Assembly: GCA_902705865.1 (NCBI GenBank)
Contig: CACSIO010000012.1
Location: forward strand, 1 to 64,000
Direction of reading: 5' to 3'
DNA: 64,000 nucleotides
Source of the DNA: BD1-7 clade bacterium
GTDB taxonomy: Bacteria > Pseudomonadota > Gammaproteobacteria > Pseudomonadales > DT-91
A program made the translations under genes and the position numbers. Below, in pieces: positions 26,990 through 38,122 of the stretch; position 1 is the stretch's first letter, and each line of letters opens with the position of its first letter. Under the pieces are notes generated by a model that did not search any database, was not told the origin of the DNA, and saw only the letters and a program-made list of their open reading frames with translations.

Positions 26990-27113
26990 AAAACGTCATC
27001 GTTTCAACACAAGAACGTCATCGGAATGACATGCAAAAACATAAGAATGAGAGGTTTACTCCTATATAAATACAGTAAGTCACTGGCTATATAGCCATCC
27101 GACGAGGTACACA
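26990..27113 (+). promoter_or_regulatory. Promoter region of phoD-like gene with 22-bp-phased CGTCAT repeats
   Basis: ACGTCATCG occurs at 26993 and 27015, exactly 22 bp apart, followed by TGACATGC at about 27027. PhoB boxes are built from 11-bp direct units containing TGTCAT, so this may be a degenerate Pho box. GACGAGGTACACA lies before the ATG at 27114. Confidence 0.35.
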
Positions 27114-28898
27114 ATGAATAACAACATCAGTCGCAGACGCCTAATGAAGCTATCTGCCATGGGCGCTTCTGCCTTAGTGGTGAGCACGGGTTTAACTGCT
27201 TGCAGCGATGATGACGATAGTGATCCTGCGGTTGCCGTTGAATTTACCCATGGTGTTGCTAGTGGTGATCCGCTCACTGGTAGCGTGATTTTGTGGACTC
27301 GAGTTGCGCCTGTCGAAGATGCAAAAATTCGTGTGTTTTTCGAGTTGGCCACCGATGAAGCCTTCACCAACATTACCCACAACGGCGTTACCACCACCAG
27401 CGCCGCTCGTGATTACACCGTTAAGGTTGATGCTAAAAACCTGACACCCGGCCAGCAGTATTACTACCGATTTGTCGCCAACGGCGAGGTATCACCCATG
27501 GGCCGCACTACTACCACCCCAACGGGTGATGTTAGCGGTTTGCGCATGGCGGTGATGAGCTGCTCTAACTACCCAGCTGGTTACTTTCACGCCTATGCCC
27601 ACGCCAGCCAGTTAAGTGGTGCGAACGATATTGATGTGGTGTTGCACTTGGGCGATTACATCTATGAATACGGCGCTGATGGCTATGCGACGGACAGGGC
27701 TGAAGCTTTGGATCGTGTGCCACAACCCGCGTATGAAATTGTGTCACTCGCGGACTATCGTACCCGTTATGCTCAGTATCGCAGCGATACAGATTTGCAG
27801 GCCTTACATGCCAAGGCGCCGTTTATTTGTGTATGGGATGATCACGAAATCACCAACGATACCTGGCGCACCGGTGCAGAAAACCACAATGACGGCGAAG
27901 GCAGCTTCGAAGATCGCAAACTCGCCGCCTTACAAGCCTATTTTGAATGGTTACCAATTCGCCCACAGACCGCGGATGAGTTCTCAGACACTATCTACCG
28001 CACCTTATCGTTCGGTAATCTGGTCGATTTACACATGCTCGACACCCGCTTGGTGGGCCGTGATCAGCAGCTGAGCTTTTCTCAATTCACGAACGCGGAA
28101 ACGGGCGCATTTGATATGCAGTCGTTTGCGTCAGCGCTAAACAGCCCGAATCGTACGCTGCTGGGTGTGGATCAGCGCCAGTGGTTAACCGGCCAGATCA
28201 GCAACAGCACCGCACGCTGGCAGGTGCTGGGCCAACAAGTATTAATGGGGCGTATGCTGTTACCCGCGGCCATCGCCACCCAACAAATGAGCATTACCCA
28301 ATTCGCTGAACTCGGTGCTTTGGCGACTCTCGCGTACAGAAAAAATCAGAAAGATCCGACACTGACCGAAGGTGAGTTGGCGTATCTTGCCGCTAATCAA
28401 GATCGTTTAACACCCGAAGCAATGGCCCTGCTGCAATTGCCCAACATGCCTTACAATCTGGATGCATGGGATGGCTACCCGTATGAGCGTGATCTGGTAT
28501 TGAATGAAATTGCCGATACTGCTAGCGCTGTAGTCGTCTTGGCAGGCGATACACACAATGCCTGGGCTAACAACTTGACGGATACGAACGGTAACCCTGT
28601 AGCGGTTGAATTTGCGACAGCGGGAGTTACCTCGCCGGGTCTAGAAAGTTACTTAGGATTTGCACCGGAAGAAGCACCGGCTACCGAGCAGGGTATTGTA
28701 GGTTTGGTCAGTGATCTGCACTACCTCAATGCTCGTGACCGTGGCTACATGGTGGTGAGCTTCGAACACGATGATGTGACCTGTGAATGGCACTATGTCA
28801 GCGATATTACTAACAAGGTATTTTCTTTACAAGAAGATCGCGGTAAAACCATGGAAGTTAGCCACGATGTGCCGTTTTTCAAATCAACACCGGCCTGA
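27114..28898 (+). CDS. PhoD-type alkaline phosphatase/phosphodiesterase
   Basis: This 594-residue protein has a twin-arginine signal (SRRRLMKLSAMGASALVVST) with a lipobox-like TACS. The PhoD N-terminal domain (FTHGVASGDPLTGSVILWTRV) and metallophosphatase core follow: MSCSNYPAGYF, LHLGDYIYEYG, VWDDHEITND and VVLAGDTHNAWANNL. These are the iron/calcium-binding signatures of PhoD. It releases phosphate from mono- and diesters outside the cytoplasm. It is monocistronic, with a hairpin after the stop and an IS3 element just beyond. Confidence 0.93.
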   Translation: MNNNISRRRLMKLSAMGASALVVSTGLTACSDDDDSDPAVAVEFTHGVASGDPLTGSVILWTRVAPVEDAKIRVFFELATDEAFTNITHNGVTTTSAARDYTVKVDAKNLTPGQQYYYRFVANGEVSPMGRTTTTPTGDVSGLRMAVMSCSNYPAGYFHAYAHASQLSGANDIDVVLHLGDYIYEYGADGYATDRAEALDRVPQPAYEIVSLADYRTRYAQYRSDTDLQALHAKAPFICVWDDHEITNDTWRTGAENHNDGEGSFEDRKLAALQAYFEWLPIRPQTADEFSDTIYRTLSFGNLVDLHMLDTRLVGRDQQLSFSQFTNAETGAFDMQSFASALNSPNRTLLGVDQRQWLTGQISNSTARWQVLGQQVLMGRMLLPAAIATQQMSITQFAELGALATLAYRKNQKDPTLTEGELAYLAANQDRLTPEAMALLQLPNMPYNLDAWDGYPYERDLVLNEIADTASAVVVLAGDTHNAWANNLTDTNGNPVAVEFATAGVTSPGLESYLGFAPEEAPATEQGIVGLVSDLHYLNARDRGYMVVSFEHDDVTCEWHYVSDITNKVFSLQEDRGKTMEVSHDVPFFKSTPA

Positions 28899-28943
28899 TG
28901 CTGTGTTAGGTAACATATTATCGGGTGGAAAGCCGGAGCAAGT

Positions 28944-28961
28944 CCCTCAACGGATTGAGGG
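28944..28961 (+). terminator. Hairpin after phoD-like gene, next to IS insertion
   Basis: CCCTCAA (28944-28950) and TTGAGGG (28955-28961) form a perfect 7-bp stem with a CGGA loop. The expected T-tract is absent; the IS3 left end begins 7 bp later and may have displaced it. Confidence 0.55.
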
Positions 28962-28967
28962 GCGGGT

Positions 28968-30201
<1,234 letters not shown>

Positions 30202-30212
30202 ATTATTTATGG

Positions 30213-30632
30213 GAGCGGGGACAGAGTTGTCGACCTTCTCCCGCGATGTTCGCGGTAAGGCAAGTTCAATCTAACAGTTATGAAAAGTTTATGGATGCTC
30301 CGTTCACTATGCTCGAACCTACCGTGTATCCTTCAACACGTTGTTTAGTGTCGCAGTAATATCAAGGCTGTTTCTTAGCGGTAGAAGACGGCGCGATGTA
30401 TCTTGATCGACTTCATCTCTGTACCAGAAAACACGATTTAACAGTGCATGTGTTCGTGCTGCTGGTCAGTTATGTACTTCTTTTGCTAACGCCTTCTTCA
30501 TAAAATGATGTTAATCGAATTTTTTGGGGGGGCTGAGATCAGCGGCTTCGTGCTCTTGAACGGAACGATTTCTGGAGGAGATCTGAATTCATGAGCCTGC
30601 CTTCTCAGCCGACCGTTGACCCCTTGACCGAC
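30213..30632 (+). mobile_element. Internally deleted Y1 element
   Basis: It begins just 3' of the IS3 right end with ACAGAGTTGTCGACCTTCTC (left-end-like), then the leader CGCGGTAAGGCAAGTTCAA. The 5' transposase sequence is broken, and the HUH region is degraded (GTCAGTTATGTACTTC). It then jumps to the 3' coding end (GAACGATTTCTGGAGGAGAT) and a right end, CGTTGACCCCTTGACC. Confidence 0.7.
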
Positions 30633-30735
30633 ATAAGGGTTCTCTTTATCCTTCGATTTTCCGTCGGCAACTCCTATTGTCATAGTGAGGCTGAAAGTGA
30701 TCTCAGCTACAAAACCCCTCAATAACTAGAATAAT

Positions 30736-32724
30736 ATGAGAAATAGTCAATTGGCCACGAATTACAGGCCTGAAATCGATGGGCTTAGAGCGGTTGCGGT
30801 ATTAAGCGTTATTGTTTTTCACCTATATCCAAGCTTGTTTCCAGGAGGGTTTGTCGGGGTCGATGTATTCTTCGTAATATCCGGTTACCTAGTTACACGA
30901 AATATACTAACTAGCCTCGAATCTTCACGTTTTACGTTTTCTGATTTTTACGCGCGTCGAATTCAGCGACTCTATCCTACCTATCTTACGGTGATGATAT
31001 TCAGCAGCGTGATGGTCTATTGTGTCTTTCCTCCATCAGATACTGTCGGCTTTGCCCAGTCGTTGATTAGTTCTCTGGTGTATTTCTCCAATGTCTATTT
31101 TGCTGCAACAGCTGGGTATTTTGATTCGGCTTCTCATGTTAAACCACTGTTACACACGTGGTCCTTATCGATAGAAGAGCAATTCTATCTTTTGATCCCG
31201 CTTATCTTGCTTATAGGGTTTCGAACTCGTTTCAATTCGCTGTGGATGATGGCGGCTATTGTTATCGTCTCGTTCTTGTTGAATCTTTTGACTATTTATG
31301 CCTCGCCGACACAAACATTTTACTTTATATACACTCGCGCATGGGAGTTAGGCATAGGTTCATTGCTAGCTTATGGATGCTTTCCAAGGGTTAAGAGTGA
31401 ATTGGCACAACTCGCCGTGTTTCTACTCGGTGTTTTATTGATTATCACGGGCTTTATCATTATTGATGAAACGACCAGATTCCCAGGTTACGCGGCGCTG
31501 ATTCCTGTGATGGGAACTTACTTCGTCATTGGAAGCTCCACAAATTTGCGCGATCATCCGATTCTAAGAATTTTTTCTAACCGCTTAATGGTAAAGGTTG
31601 GCCTGCTTTCTTACGCACTTTACCTCTGGCATTGGGTGTTGATCGTTTTCTATAAGAAGTACTTCGGTTTGGTAAGTATCAGTATTGTTGATGCCGCAGT
31701 CTTGTTGTCCGCAACCTTTCTGCTTTCCGTTTTATCGACAAATTATATAGAGCCCATCTTTAGAAAACGTCGTTTTGGTTTTGGCTCTACGATGATGATA
31801 AGTGGTGGGTTGTCGGCGTGTTTGGCAGCGTTCTCCATTATGCTAATTCAAACCCAAGGTGGGCTTTTTCGCTGGCCATCTGAGCGCAGCATATATGCAG
31901 ATACCTTGGAGCATAAAGAAAAAACATTCTATCAAGAGTGTGGTAGCATTGTTGACCCTGAAATTGAAAAATATTGCCGCCGTTATGGGTCAGAGAATAC
32001 AAATGCTGAAATCGTGGTGTGGGGGGATTCACATGCTGTTGAGTTCACTCGTGCACTTGCTTCGCTAACTAATGCGTCAGTAATCAGTTTCAGCACACCC
32101 GGATGCCCCCCAATAAATGGAGTTCAGCGCAGTGATAATCTCGGTACGGCTATCGACTGCAACCGTAAACTTAACGACCGTATCTTTCAATTTTTGATGG
32201 AGTATCAACCGAAGAAGGTTGTTTTGGTAGCGCGTTGGTCGCTCTATCATCTAGGGTGGTATAAAAACGGCACGTTACAAATAGACACACACTATCTGTG
32301 TATCGACGATTGTGAGTACGGCACGACGCCAGAAGAATCTCTAGAAGCTTTTGACGCGGGCTTGAAGACCACTGTTAAATCTCTTGATACTGTAAGCCAG
32401 GTATACCTTGTAAAGGCTGCACCAGAGTTACCCGTGCGCGGCGACTATTTACTATTCGACAATCCAACGTTCTCTGGCCAACGCTTAGATGCTCACGAGC
32501 GGATGAATTATGGTGTAAATGCGGTCATTGATTCCTTGCAAGACCGCGATTTAGCGGTTGTTGTTGACCCTACTTCATCACTGTGCGACCAAACTAAATG
32601 TTTGTTTAGAAGCGATGATCTGCTGTTTTATCTGGATGATAATCATCTTACAGACAACGGCTGGATGCAGGCAAAAACTGTATTTTCAACGCTTTTAACC
32701 ACAGATTCAGCAAACAATATGTAA
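30736..32724 (+). CDS. OafA/YrhL-type acyltransferase with SGNH domain
   Basis: This 662-residue protein has an acyltransferase-3 membrane domain (about residues 8-380, ten or more hydrophobic segments) opening YRPEIDGLRAVAVLSVIVFH and SGGFVGVDVFFVISGYLVT-like segments (PGGFVGVDVFFVISGYL). LHTWSLSIEEQFY follows. The C-terminal SGNH-like domain has VVWGDSHAVEF (nucleophile block GDS) and DDNHLTDNG (catalytic Asp/His block DxxH). Such enzymes O-acetylate surface polysaccharide or LPS. It is followed by a membrane-protein gene on the same strand. Confidence 0.92.
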   Translation: MRNSQLATNYRPEIDGLRAVAVLSVIVFHLYPSLFPGGFVGVDVFFVISGYLVTRNILTSLESSRFTFSDFYARRIQRLYPTYLTVMIFSSVMVYCVFPPSDTVGFAQSLISSLVYFSNVYFAATAGYFDSASHVKPLLHTWSLSIEEQFYLLIPLILLIGFRTRFNSLWMMAAIVIVSFLLNLLTIYASPTQTFYFIYTRAWELGIGSLLAYGCFPRVKSELAQLAVFLLGVLLIITGFIIIDETTRFPGYAALIPVMGTYFVIGSSTNLRDHPILRIFSNRLMVKVGLLSYALYLWHWVLIVFYKKYFGLVSISIVDAAVLLSATFLLSVLSTNYIEPIFRKRRFGFGSTMMISGGLSACLAAFSIMLIQTQGGLFRWPSERSIYADTLEHKEKTFYQECGSIVDPEIEKYCRRYGSENTNAEIVVWGDSHAVEFTRALASLTNASVISFSTPGCPPINGVQRSDNLGTAIDCNRKLNDRIFQFLMEYQPKKVVLVARWSLYHLGWYKNGTLQIDTHYLCIDDCEYGTTPEESLEAFDAGLKTTVKSLDTVSQVYLVKAAPELPVRGDYLLFDNPTFSGQRLDAHERMNYGVNAVIDSLQDRDLAVVVDPTSSLCDQTKCLFRSDDLLFYLDDNHLTDNGWMQAKTVFSTLLTTDSANNM

Positions 32725-32788
32725 TAGATACGGCATCTAGTTGGCGACGTGGTTGTTGTCTCTTGGGCTGTTTAACCGAGATTTTTTG

Positions 32789-34000
32789 ATGAATCCACTA
32801 TCCATACGAGAATTTAAGCGCGTTGAGATAGCACTTTTTCTAATCGCCTTGGTTGCGATTGTTTTTCGTCATGTTGACTTATTTTTATTCCCTCGATTTT
32901 GGGCCGAAGAGGGCAGCGTTTATTTTACGTCTGCTATGGCGCATGGTGTTGACTCTTTGTGGCTGAGTCATCAGGGTTATTATTCGCTGATTCCTAATGT
33001 GGCAACTTATCTTGCGACATGGGTTCCGCTTGACCGCGCGCCAGCCGTAACGACCGTGATCGCCTTCATTGTTCAATTAATTCCGTTTATTTTGATATCA
33101 GCTAGCCAATCGATGTTTTTATCGACCTGGAAGCAAAAGGCGCTCGCGATGGCTGTGGTGCTTTTTATCGGGAATACCGGCGAAATCTGGCTGAACACAA
33201 TCAATAGTCAATTCCATGCAATAGTTATTCTATTTCTCGTACTATTGGAGAGTAGAGAGCCCAATATTGGTCGGGGAAAGTGCGGGTTTTTAGGTGTTTT
33301 AACCTTGGTCGCTGGGTTGTCAGGCATTCCTGCGAATATTCTCGCGCCAGTGTTTTTCTATGTTTACATCACGACTGGTAACGCTTTAGCGCTTAGACTC
33401 TTTTCAGTGCTTTGTTTCACCACGATACTGCAGCTCTTCTTTGTGTTGTCACTTGATCACGGCAGCCGGATAGGGAGTTTCGGTATTCCAGTGCTAACAA
33501 AAGTTGTACTGGGAACAATACAGTACCCCATTTTTCGTACATACGGGTTATCTGCACTTACGCTTCTAACAATTCCTTTAGTGCTAGCGGTGTTTAAATA
33601 CCTTCGTAAGAAAGACTACTTTCTACTGTTTTTTGGTTCCACATTTTTACTCACTGCGCTGTTGATTCTTATGTCTCTTGGAATGCGAGGTGGAGGTCGT
33701 TACTCCTATGCCCCTAGTGTCATTTTCGTGATGGGGCTTATCGCTGCCTCGTTTGATCGTTCGTTGGGCGTTCTCCCTCGACGAATATTTGGCTTTTACC
33801 TGTCTTTGTCATTGGTAGTAGGTTGTTTGATGTTCCCTTTTCGCGGAGGCTTGTGGGATGCGAAAGATTGGAAACGTTGGAGCTCAGAAGTAGAACAATT
33901 TGAATCTGGTGAAAAAACTGAGTTGTATATCTATCCGCAATGGGAGAAAAAACGTTGGACTCTGACTTTAGAGACTACGAATTCGGTACATCAGAAGTAG
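32789..34000 (+). CDS. Polytopic membrane protein (GT-C-like)
   Basis: From ATG 32789 this protein of about 403 residues has around ten hydrophobic segments. After the first segment comes FPRFWAEEGSVYFTSAM, an acidic loop like that of GT-C lipid-linked sugar transferases, then HQGYYSLIPNVATYLA. A TTG at 32741 in frame is an alternative start. It is 64 bp after the O-acyltransferase gene, so the pair may modify a surface glycan. The family link is by topology only. Confidence 0.7.
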   Translation: MNPLSIREFKRVEIALFLIALVAIVFRHVDLFLFPRFWAEEGSVYFTSAMAHGVDSLWLSHQGYYSLIPNVATYLATWVPLDRAPAVTTVIAFIVQLIPFILISASQSMFLSTWKQKALAMAVVLFIGNTGEIWLNTINSQFHAIVILFLVLLESREPNIGRGKCGFLGVLTLVAGLSGIPANILAPVFFYVYITTGNALALRLFSVLCFTTILQLFFVLSLDHGSRIGSFGIPVLTKVVLGTIQYPIFRTYGLSALTLLTIPLVLAVFKYLRKKDYFLLFFGSTFLLTALLILMSLGMRGGGRYSYAPSVIFVMGLIAASFDRSLGVLPRRIFGFYLSLSLVVGCLMFPFRGGLWDAKDWKRWSSEVEQFESGEKTELYIYPQWEKKRWTLTLETTNSVHQK

Positions 34001-34615
34001 TTCGTCCAGCCTGTTTCGAATCTCGTTAGCTGTCAGCCTAGTAAACTGCGGGCTCACATTTTTTCTACCTAAGTGAGATAGGCGTAGAAGCTGCAAGTAC
34101 TTAAACGCGGTTTTAGTCCGGTCATGCTGCACAAACGCTGTGTTGTCTTTATGTAGTCGATGAATCGACTGAATTACCATGCGAAGAATGCTATGCAGCG
34201 GCACAAGCATTCGAGCGGATGACGAATCATGTACATCTTTTGCTAATTCCTTGTCCATCAAATAACAGTTAGTCAACTGTTGCAGCGTCCCGGCCGGTGC
34301 ACTGCAAGGTAATACTGACTTTACACGTGTCCGCGTTTATCGAGTCGTCGCAGTCAATCTATCACGGCAAATCCATGTGCTTGTCAACACAGGAAATATC
34401 AGGAAAGCCGTGCCTTTGGCAGTAGTAAAACCTGTTTCTATGGTTTTAGTTTTCTCTAACAAACCGTGAGCTCCGTTCATTGGTTCATGCAAATACGTGA
34501 ATACAGCATGATACTCAACAGGTAGAATGGCCGCCAAAAAATCCATGATAGCGGCTGATTGAATCTAGGATGGGTTCGCAGCGGGTATCTGACGTTCAGT
34601 GATTTAGGGGCCACA
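34001..34615. other. Intergenic region with transposase fragment
   Basis: At about 34214-34300, GATGACGAATCATGTACATC then TTTTGCTAAT encodes the HUH segment MTNHVHLLL of the Y1 transposase. Other pieces are unrecognised. Short ORFs on the minus strand have no coding signature. The promoter of the downstream lipoprotein gene should lie at the right side. Confidence 0.6.
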
Positions 34616-36607
34616 ATGTCTAAAAAGTTATACCTTTCTTGCGCGGTTACCAGCGCGTTATTTTTCTCTGCGTGTAATCCCGCCGATGTAGAGACTCCTC
34701 AGCCTACGCCTGCACCGGTGGTACAACTCGAAGCTGCGCTATACGATACCTGTATATGGTCAGAAGAATATAATGACCTCCGCTGCTGGGGCTATAACGA
34801 GGGCGCACACGGCAATGGTTACGAAGACGCTGTTGGTGATTCTTTCGGAGAGATTCTAACGACAAACAACTACTGTAAAAATGCAGCCGACGATCAATGG
34901 CGCATAGATGTTGATATTACCGATGTACGCGGAAGTTGCTCAGCTGGAAGAACTGAAATCAACATCAGTGTCTTTAACGAACTTGATCAAGTCGTTACCA
35001 CAGATACTTTGTGTGAACGCGGAAGCGCATCCACCGAAAAGCTCAGCACCACAGAAACGCTTGCTGCTGATGCCAGTACCTGCGAGTTCGGTGGTTACGT
35101 TGTGTATACCGGCGATGACAGTAATAAAGACGGCACTTTGCAATTAAAAGAGATGGGTGAAAGCCTAAGGCCTACCTTGTTGCCTGATGGTCTGACAGTT
35201 AATGATTTCGCTATCGGTGAAAATTATGGCTGCGCACTGCTCAGTGACAAAACTACTCGTTGCTGGGGAGTGGGTTCGCAGATAGGCAACGCCGACTCTG
35301 CCGTTGATGAGATTACCGACATCGCTGACCTCGGCAACCAACTACCGATTGTTGATCTCGGCACGGGTCGTACCGCCAGTAAACTGAGCAGTGTCGAAGA
35401 TACTGTCTGCGCATTACTGGATAACGGCAGGGTGAAATGCTGGGGTAATAACAATTACGGTCAACTCGGCCAAGGCCACAATAATCGTATTGGCGGTGAA
35501 GACAACAGCATGGGCGATAATTTGTTGCCCATCGATTTAGGCACCAACCCGTTTAACTTGGCTCCTTATAAAGCCGCTGACATAGCGACTTCTGGCGATA
35601 CTGTCTGTGCTGTGCTCGAAGATGGTAAAGTTAAATGCTGGGGCGAAAACGATGACGGTTTACTTGGCATCGGCTATTCCGCGTATGACAACGATACGCT
35701 CAACCCACGATACCGCACAGGTGATGCTCCGGATGAAATGGGTGATAGCCTTGGCTATGTCAGCCTGCCGGATGGCGTGAAAGCCAATGCCATTTACATG
35801 GCTTACGACCACGCTTGTGTGACAGCCAGCGCCAATCAGCTTTATTGCTGGGGTAATAATGGTGATGGCCAATTAGGGCTGGGCGATTCTGACGACCGCG
35901 GCGATGGCATCTACTCGCGTCAATCGGCGTACAAATCAGGCTCGAATGCTAACCGGAAGCAACAGATCATTGAGTTAGATAACACTGTTGAAGGTCAAAC
36001 CTTATGCCCGCTTGCAACGAATACGGGCGGCTTGCGCGCCAGTGTGTATGCCGATAACAATCTCAACGATACCATCGATGATGGTGAGCTGCTGCTTGAA
36101 CGTTTGGTATGTGATGCCGATGACCGTACTGCATACATTGACGTCTCTATCAGAAGTTCCCTGATTATTATGACTGTGGGCCAATACGGCACAGACTTTA
36201 CCGAAATGGGTAACGCGCTCGAGCCCGTCGACCTTGGCACAACGGCGAACATCATTGATGTTGCTGTCGGCTATTACAACACGTGTGTGTTGTTCGATGA
36301 TAACAGCCTGATATGTTGGGGTGACGGTGATACACGCGGTGCAGATTTCGATGAGAATGCGGGTGATACGCCGTTAAACACACCGAATACGCTTGTGGGT
36401 GTTGATCTGGGGACTGACAAAGTCATTGCTGATATCGCTGCGGCTGGCTATCAAACCTGTGCTGCCTTTACCGATGCGACCGTAAAGTGCTGGGGCTATA
36501 ACGAATATGGCGAGGCGGGCTATCCGCAGTATTTTGAAGAATATATCGGTGATGGCGACCCGGAACCTGAAATGGGTGAAAACCTACCGTTTGTTGACGT
36601 GCGCTAA
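34616..36607 (+). CDS. RCC1-like repeat lipoprotein
   Basis: ATG 34616 opens a lipoprotein signal (LYLSCAVTSALFFSACNPAD, lipobox FSAC). The mature protein of about 640 residues contains some seven RCC1-type blades, each with Cys-(8-10)-CWG, for example CALLDNGRVKCWGNNNYGQL, CAVLEDGKVKCWGENDDGLL and CWGNNGDGQLGLGD. Two insertions carry EF-hand-like acidic loops (DSNKDGTLQL, NLNDTIDDGELLLE), similar to DUF7151-type segments. A beta-propeller on the cell surface or periplasmic face is predicted, with Cys pairs probably closing blades. The ligand is unknown. A terminator follows. Confidence 0.85.
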   Translation: MSKKLYLSCAVTSALFFSACNPADVETPQPTPAPVVQLEAALYDTCIWSEEYNDLRCWGYNEGAHGNGYEDAVGDSFGEILTTNNYCKNAADDQWRIDVDITDVRGSCSAGRTEINISVFNELDQVVTTDTLCERGSASTEKLSTTETLAADASTCEFGGYVVYTGDDSNKDGTLQLKEMGESLRPTLLPDGLTVNDFAIGENYGCALLSDKTTRCWGVGSQIGNADSAVDEITDIADLGNQLPIVDLGTGRTASKLSSVEDTVCALLDNGRVKCWGNNNYGQLGQGHNNRIGGEDNSMGDNLLPIDLGTNPFNLAPYKAADIATSGDTVCAVLEDGKVKCWGENDDGLLGIGYSAYDNDTLNPRYRTGDAPDEMGDSLGYVSLPDGVKANAIYMAYDHACVTASANQLYCWGNNGDGQLGLGDSDDRGDGIYSRQSAYKSGSNANRKQQIIELDNTVEGQTLCPLATNTGGLRASVYADNNLNDTIDDGELLLERLVCDADDRTAYIDVSIRSSLIIMTVGQYGTDFTEMGNALEPVDLGTTANIIDVAVGYYNTCVLFDDNSLICWGDGDTRGADFDENAGDTPLNTPNTLVGVDLGTDKVIADIAAAGYQTCAAFTDATVKCWGYNEYGEAGYPQYFEEYIGDGDPEPEMGENLPFVDVR

Positions 36608-36629
36608 TCGATAGTATTGTCGATGATAA

Positions 36630-36657
36630 AGCCTGCCCTGTTCACACTAGGCAGGCT
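36630..36657. terminator. Hairpin between convergent genes
   Basis: AGCCTGCC (36630-36637) and GGCAGGCT (36650-36657) form a perfect 8-bp stem with a 12-base loop. It lies between the convergent RCC1-like and DUF1501 genes. No long T-tract; probably acts in both directions. Confidence 0.6.
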
Positions 36658-36671
36658 AGCGCAATCCTACA

Positions 36672-38120
36672 TTAAGTGCCAACTAGCCCCAATGGCGCAT
36701 CCTTGGCTTTTAGATGGTTATAGAAGTGCGGCAAGTTCGGGAACAGTTTTGCCAAATCCCCTTTTTGTACACCAAACCAAATAGCCAGCTCAGCAAATAG
36801 CTCATCTGCCGATGTTGTGGGCAGTAACACACCGCCACCAACATCCAGCGGGTTTGCCGACCCTAACGTCATCGGCGGATATTCTCCGTAGATCTTGCCG
36901 CCGTTAACATCTTTGCCCATAACGATTGAGACGCCACCCCAGCCATGGTCTGTACCGTTACCGTTAGAGGTCAGTGTACGGCCAAAGTCGGAGCCGGTGA
37001 ATGTTAGTACTTGATCATCCACATCTAGCTCTTCGAGGGCCGTTTGAAATTCAAACAGTGCGGTATCTAACACCCCGAGCTTCTGTGCATGGTTCTTCAA
37101 TAGTTCGTCGTGGTGATCCCATCCTCGGAACCGAATGAAAAACGTTTGTTGCTCAGTACCGAGTGAAGCGCCTGCCTTGATTGTTTTAGCGACCATCTTC
37201 AATTGCTGAGATAGCTGCGCGGCAGAAAACACGGTACCGATGTTGACACCATCAACCGCCGCTTTGAAGGTTTCATGCTGCGCTTGTGAATGGCGGGTTT
37301 TATCAGCGTACGTTTCGTGAAATGCCTGCGTAGATGCCGGCGACATAATCGCATCAAAGCCTTTGAGCAGTTCGCGGTTGAGGGCATCTTGCCCCGGGAA
37401 TTTACCGCTTTCTTTCATCAGTAAACCGACACTGCCCTCTTGCGTGATGGCATATTCCGCCGCCTTAGTGCCGTTTTGGGCGATATTGCTGCCATCCATT
37501 GAGATATTCATAGAAATCGCGCTGTCAGCTTTATTGGCCTGTAGCTCATCCGCCAGTTTGCCAAACCAGCCATGGTTAGTGCGCACGCCGGGGTTCGCTG
37601 TCATCCAATGTCTGCTTTGATCGGAGTGTGACATCAACCCCACGGGCAAAGGCTTGGCACCCGATGCAAACTCCGCTTTGGTAATCGGCTGAATCAATGG
37701 CCCAACGTTGGCAACGAAGGCCAGTTTATCTGTATTAAACAACGCCTGCGTTTTGGGCATCGCCGGATGCAAGCCGAAGGTCAGGTTGTTGCTGTCGGTA
37801 AAACCATTCAACGCCAACAATGATGATTTATCTAAGGCCAGATTGCTTCGGCTGGTTCGGTATTGATCGTACGCACTGGCCGACGACGGTACCAACATAT
37901 TGAAGCTGTCGTTTCCGCCGTCGAGCAGTATATAAACGAGTGCTTTATTGCCAGGTACGATGGTTATTCCGTCACCGGGAGTCACCGGGTTGGGTGACGG
38001 TGGGCGTGGTGGTGTGGGTGCGGGGTTACATCCGGCTAACAGCGCGCCGGTACCTGCGGCTAATGCTGATGAGCCAACAACGAACTTGCGGCGTGTTACT
38101 TCATATTTTTTATTCGTCAT
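36672..38120 (-). CDS. DUF1501 family Tat-exported protein
   Basis: This 482-residue protein has a twin-arginine signal (TRRKFVVGSSALAAGTGALL) followed by GCNPAP. The DUF1501 pattern follows: ALVYILLDGGNDSFNMLVP, MSHSDQSRHWMTANPG, TGSDFGRTLTSNGNGTDHGW and GGKIYGEYPP. The family has an alkaline-phosphatase/sulfatase-like fold (DGGNDS as metal/nucleophile region), but its substrate is unknown. It starts 2 bp after the DUF1800 gene, the usual partner. Location is the periplasm or outer face. Confidence 0.92.
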   Translation of the reverse strand: MTNKKYEVTRRKFVVGSSALAAGTGALLAGCNPAPTPPRPPSPNPVTPGDGITIVPGNKALVYILLDGGNDSFNMLVPSSASAYDQYRTSRSNLALDKSSLLALNGFTDSNNLTFGLHPAMPKTQALFNTDKLAFVANVGPLIQPITKAEFASGAKPLPVGLMSHSDQSRHWMTANPGVRTNHGWFGKLADELQANKADSAISMNISMDGSNIAQNGTKAAEYAITQEGSVGLLMKESGKFPGQDALNRELLKGFDAIMSPASTQAFHETYADKTRHSQAQHETFKAAVDGVNIGTVFSAAQLSQQLKMVAKTIKAGASLGTEQQTFFIRFRGWDHHDELLKNHAQKLGVLDTALFEFQTALEELDVDDQVLTFTGSDFGRTLTSNGNGTDHGWGGVSIVMGKDVNGGKIYGEYPPMTLGSANPLDVGGGVLLPTTSADELFAELAIWFGVQKGDLAKLFPNLPHFYNHLKAKDAPLGLVGT

Positions 38121-38122
38121 TG

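Noticed and set aside
36002-36255. Minus-strand ORFs inside the RCC1-like gene
   Set aside because: Shadows of the repeat-rich coding strand, without start sites or motifs.
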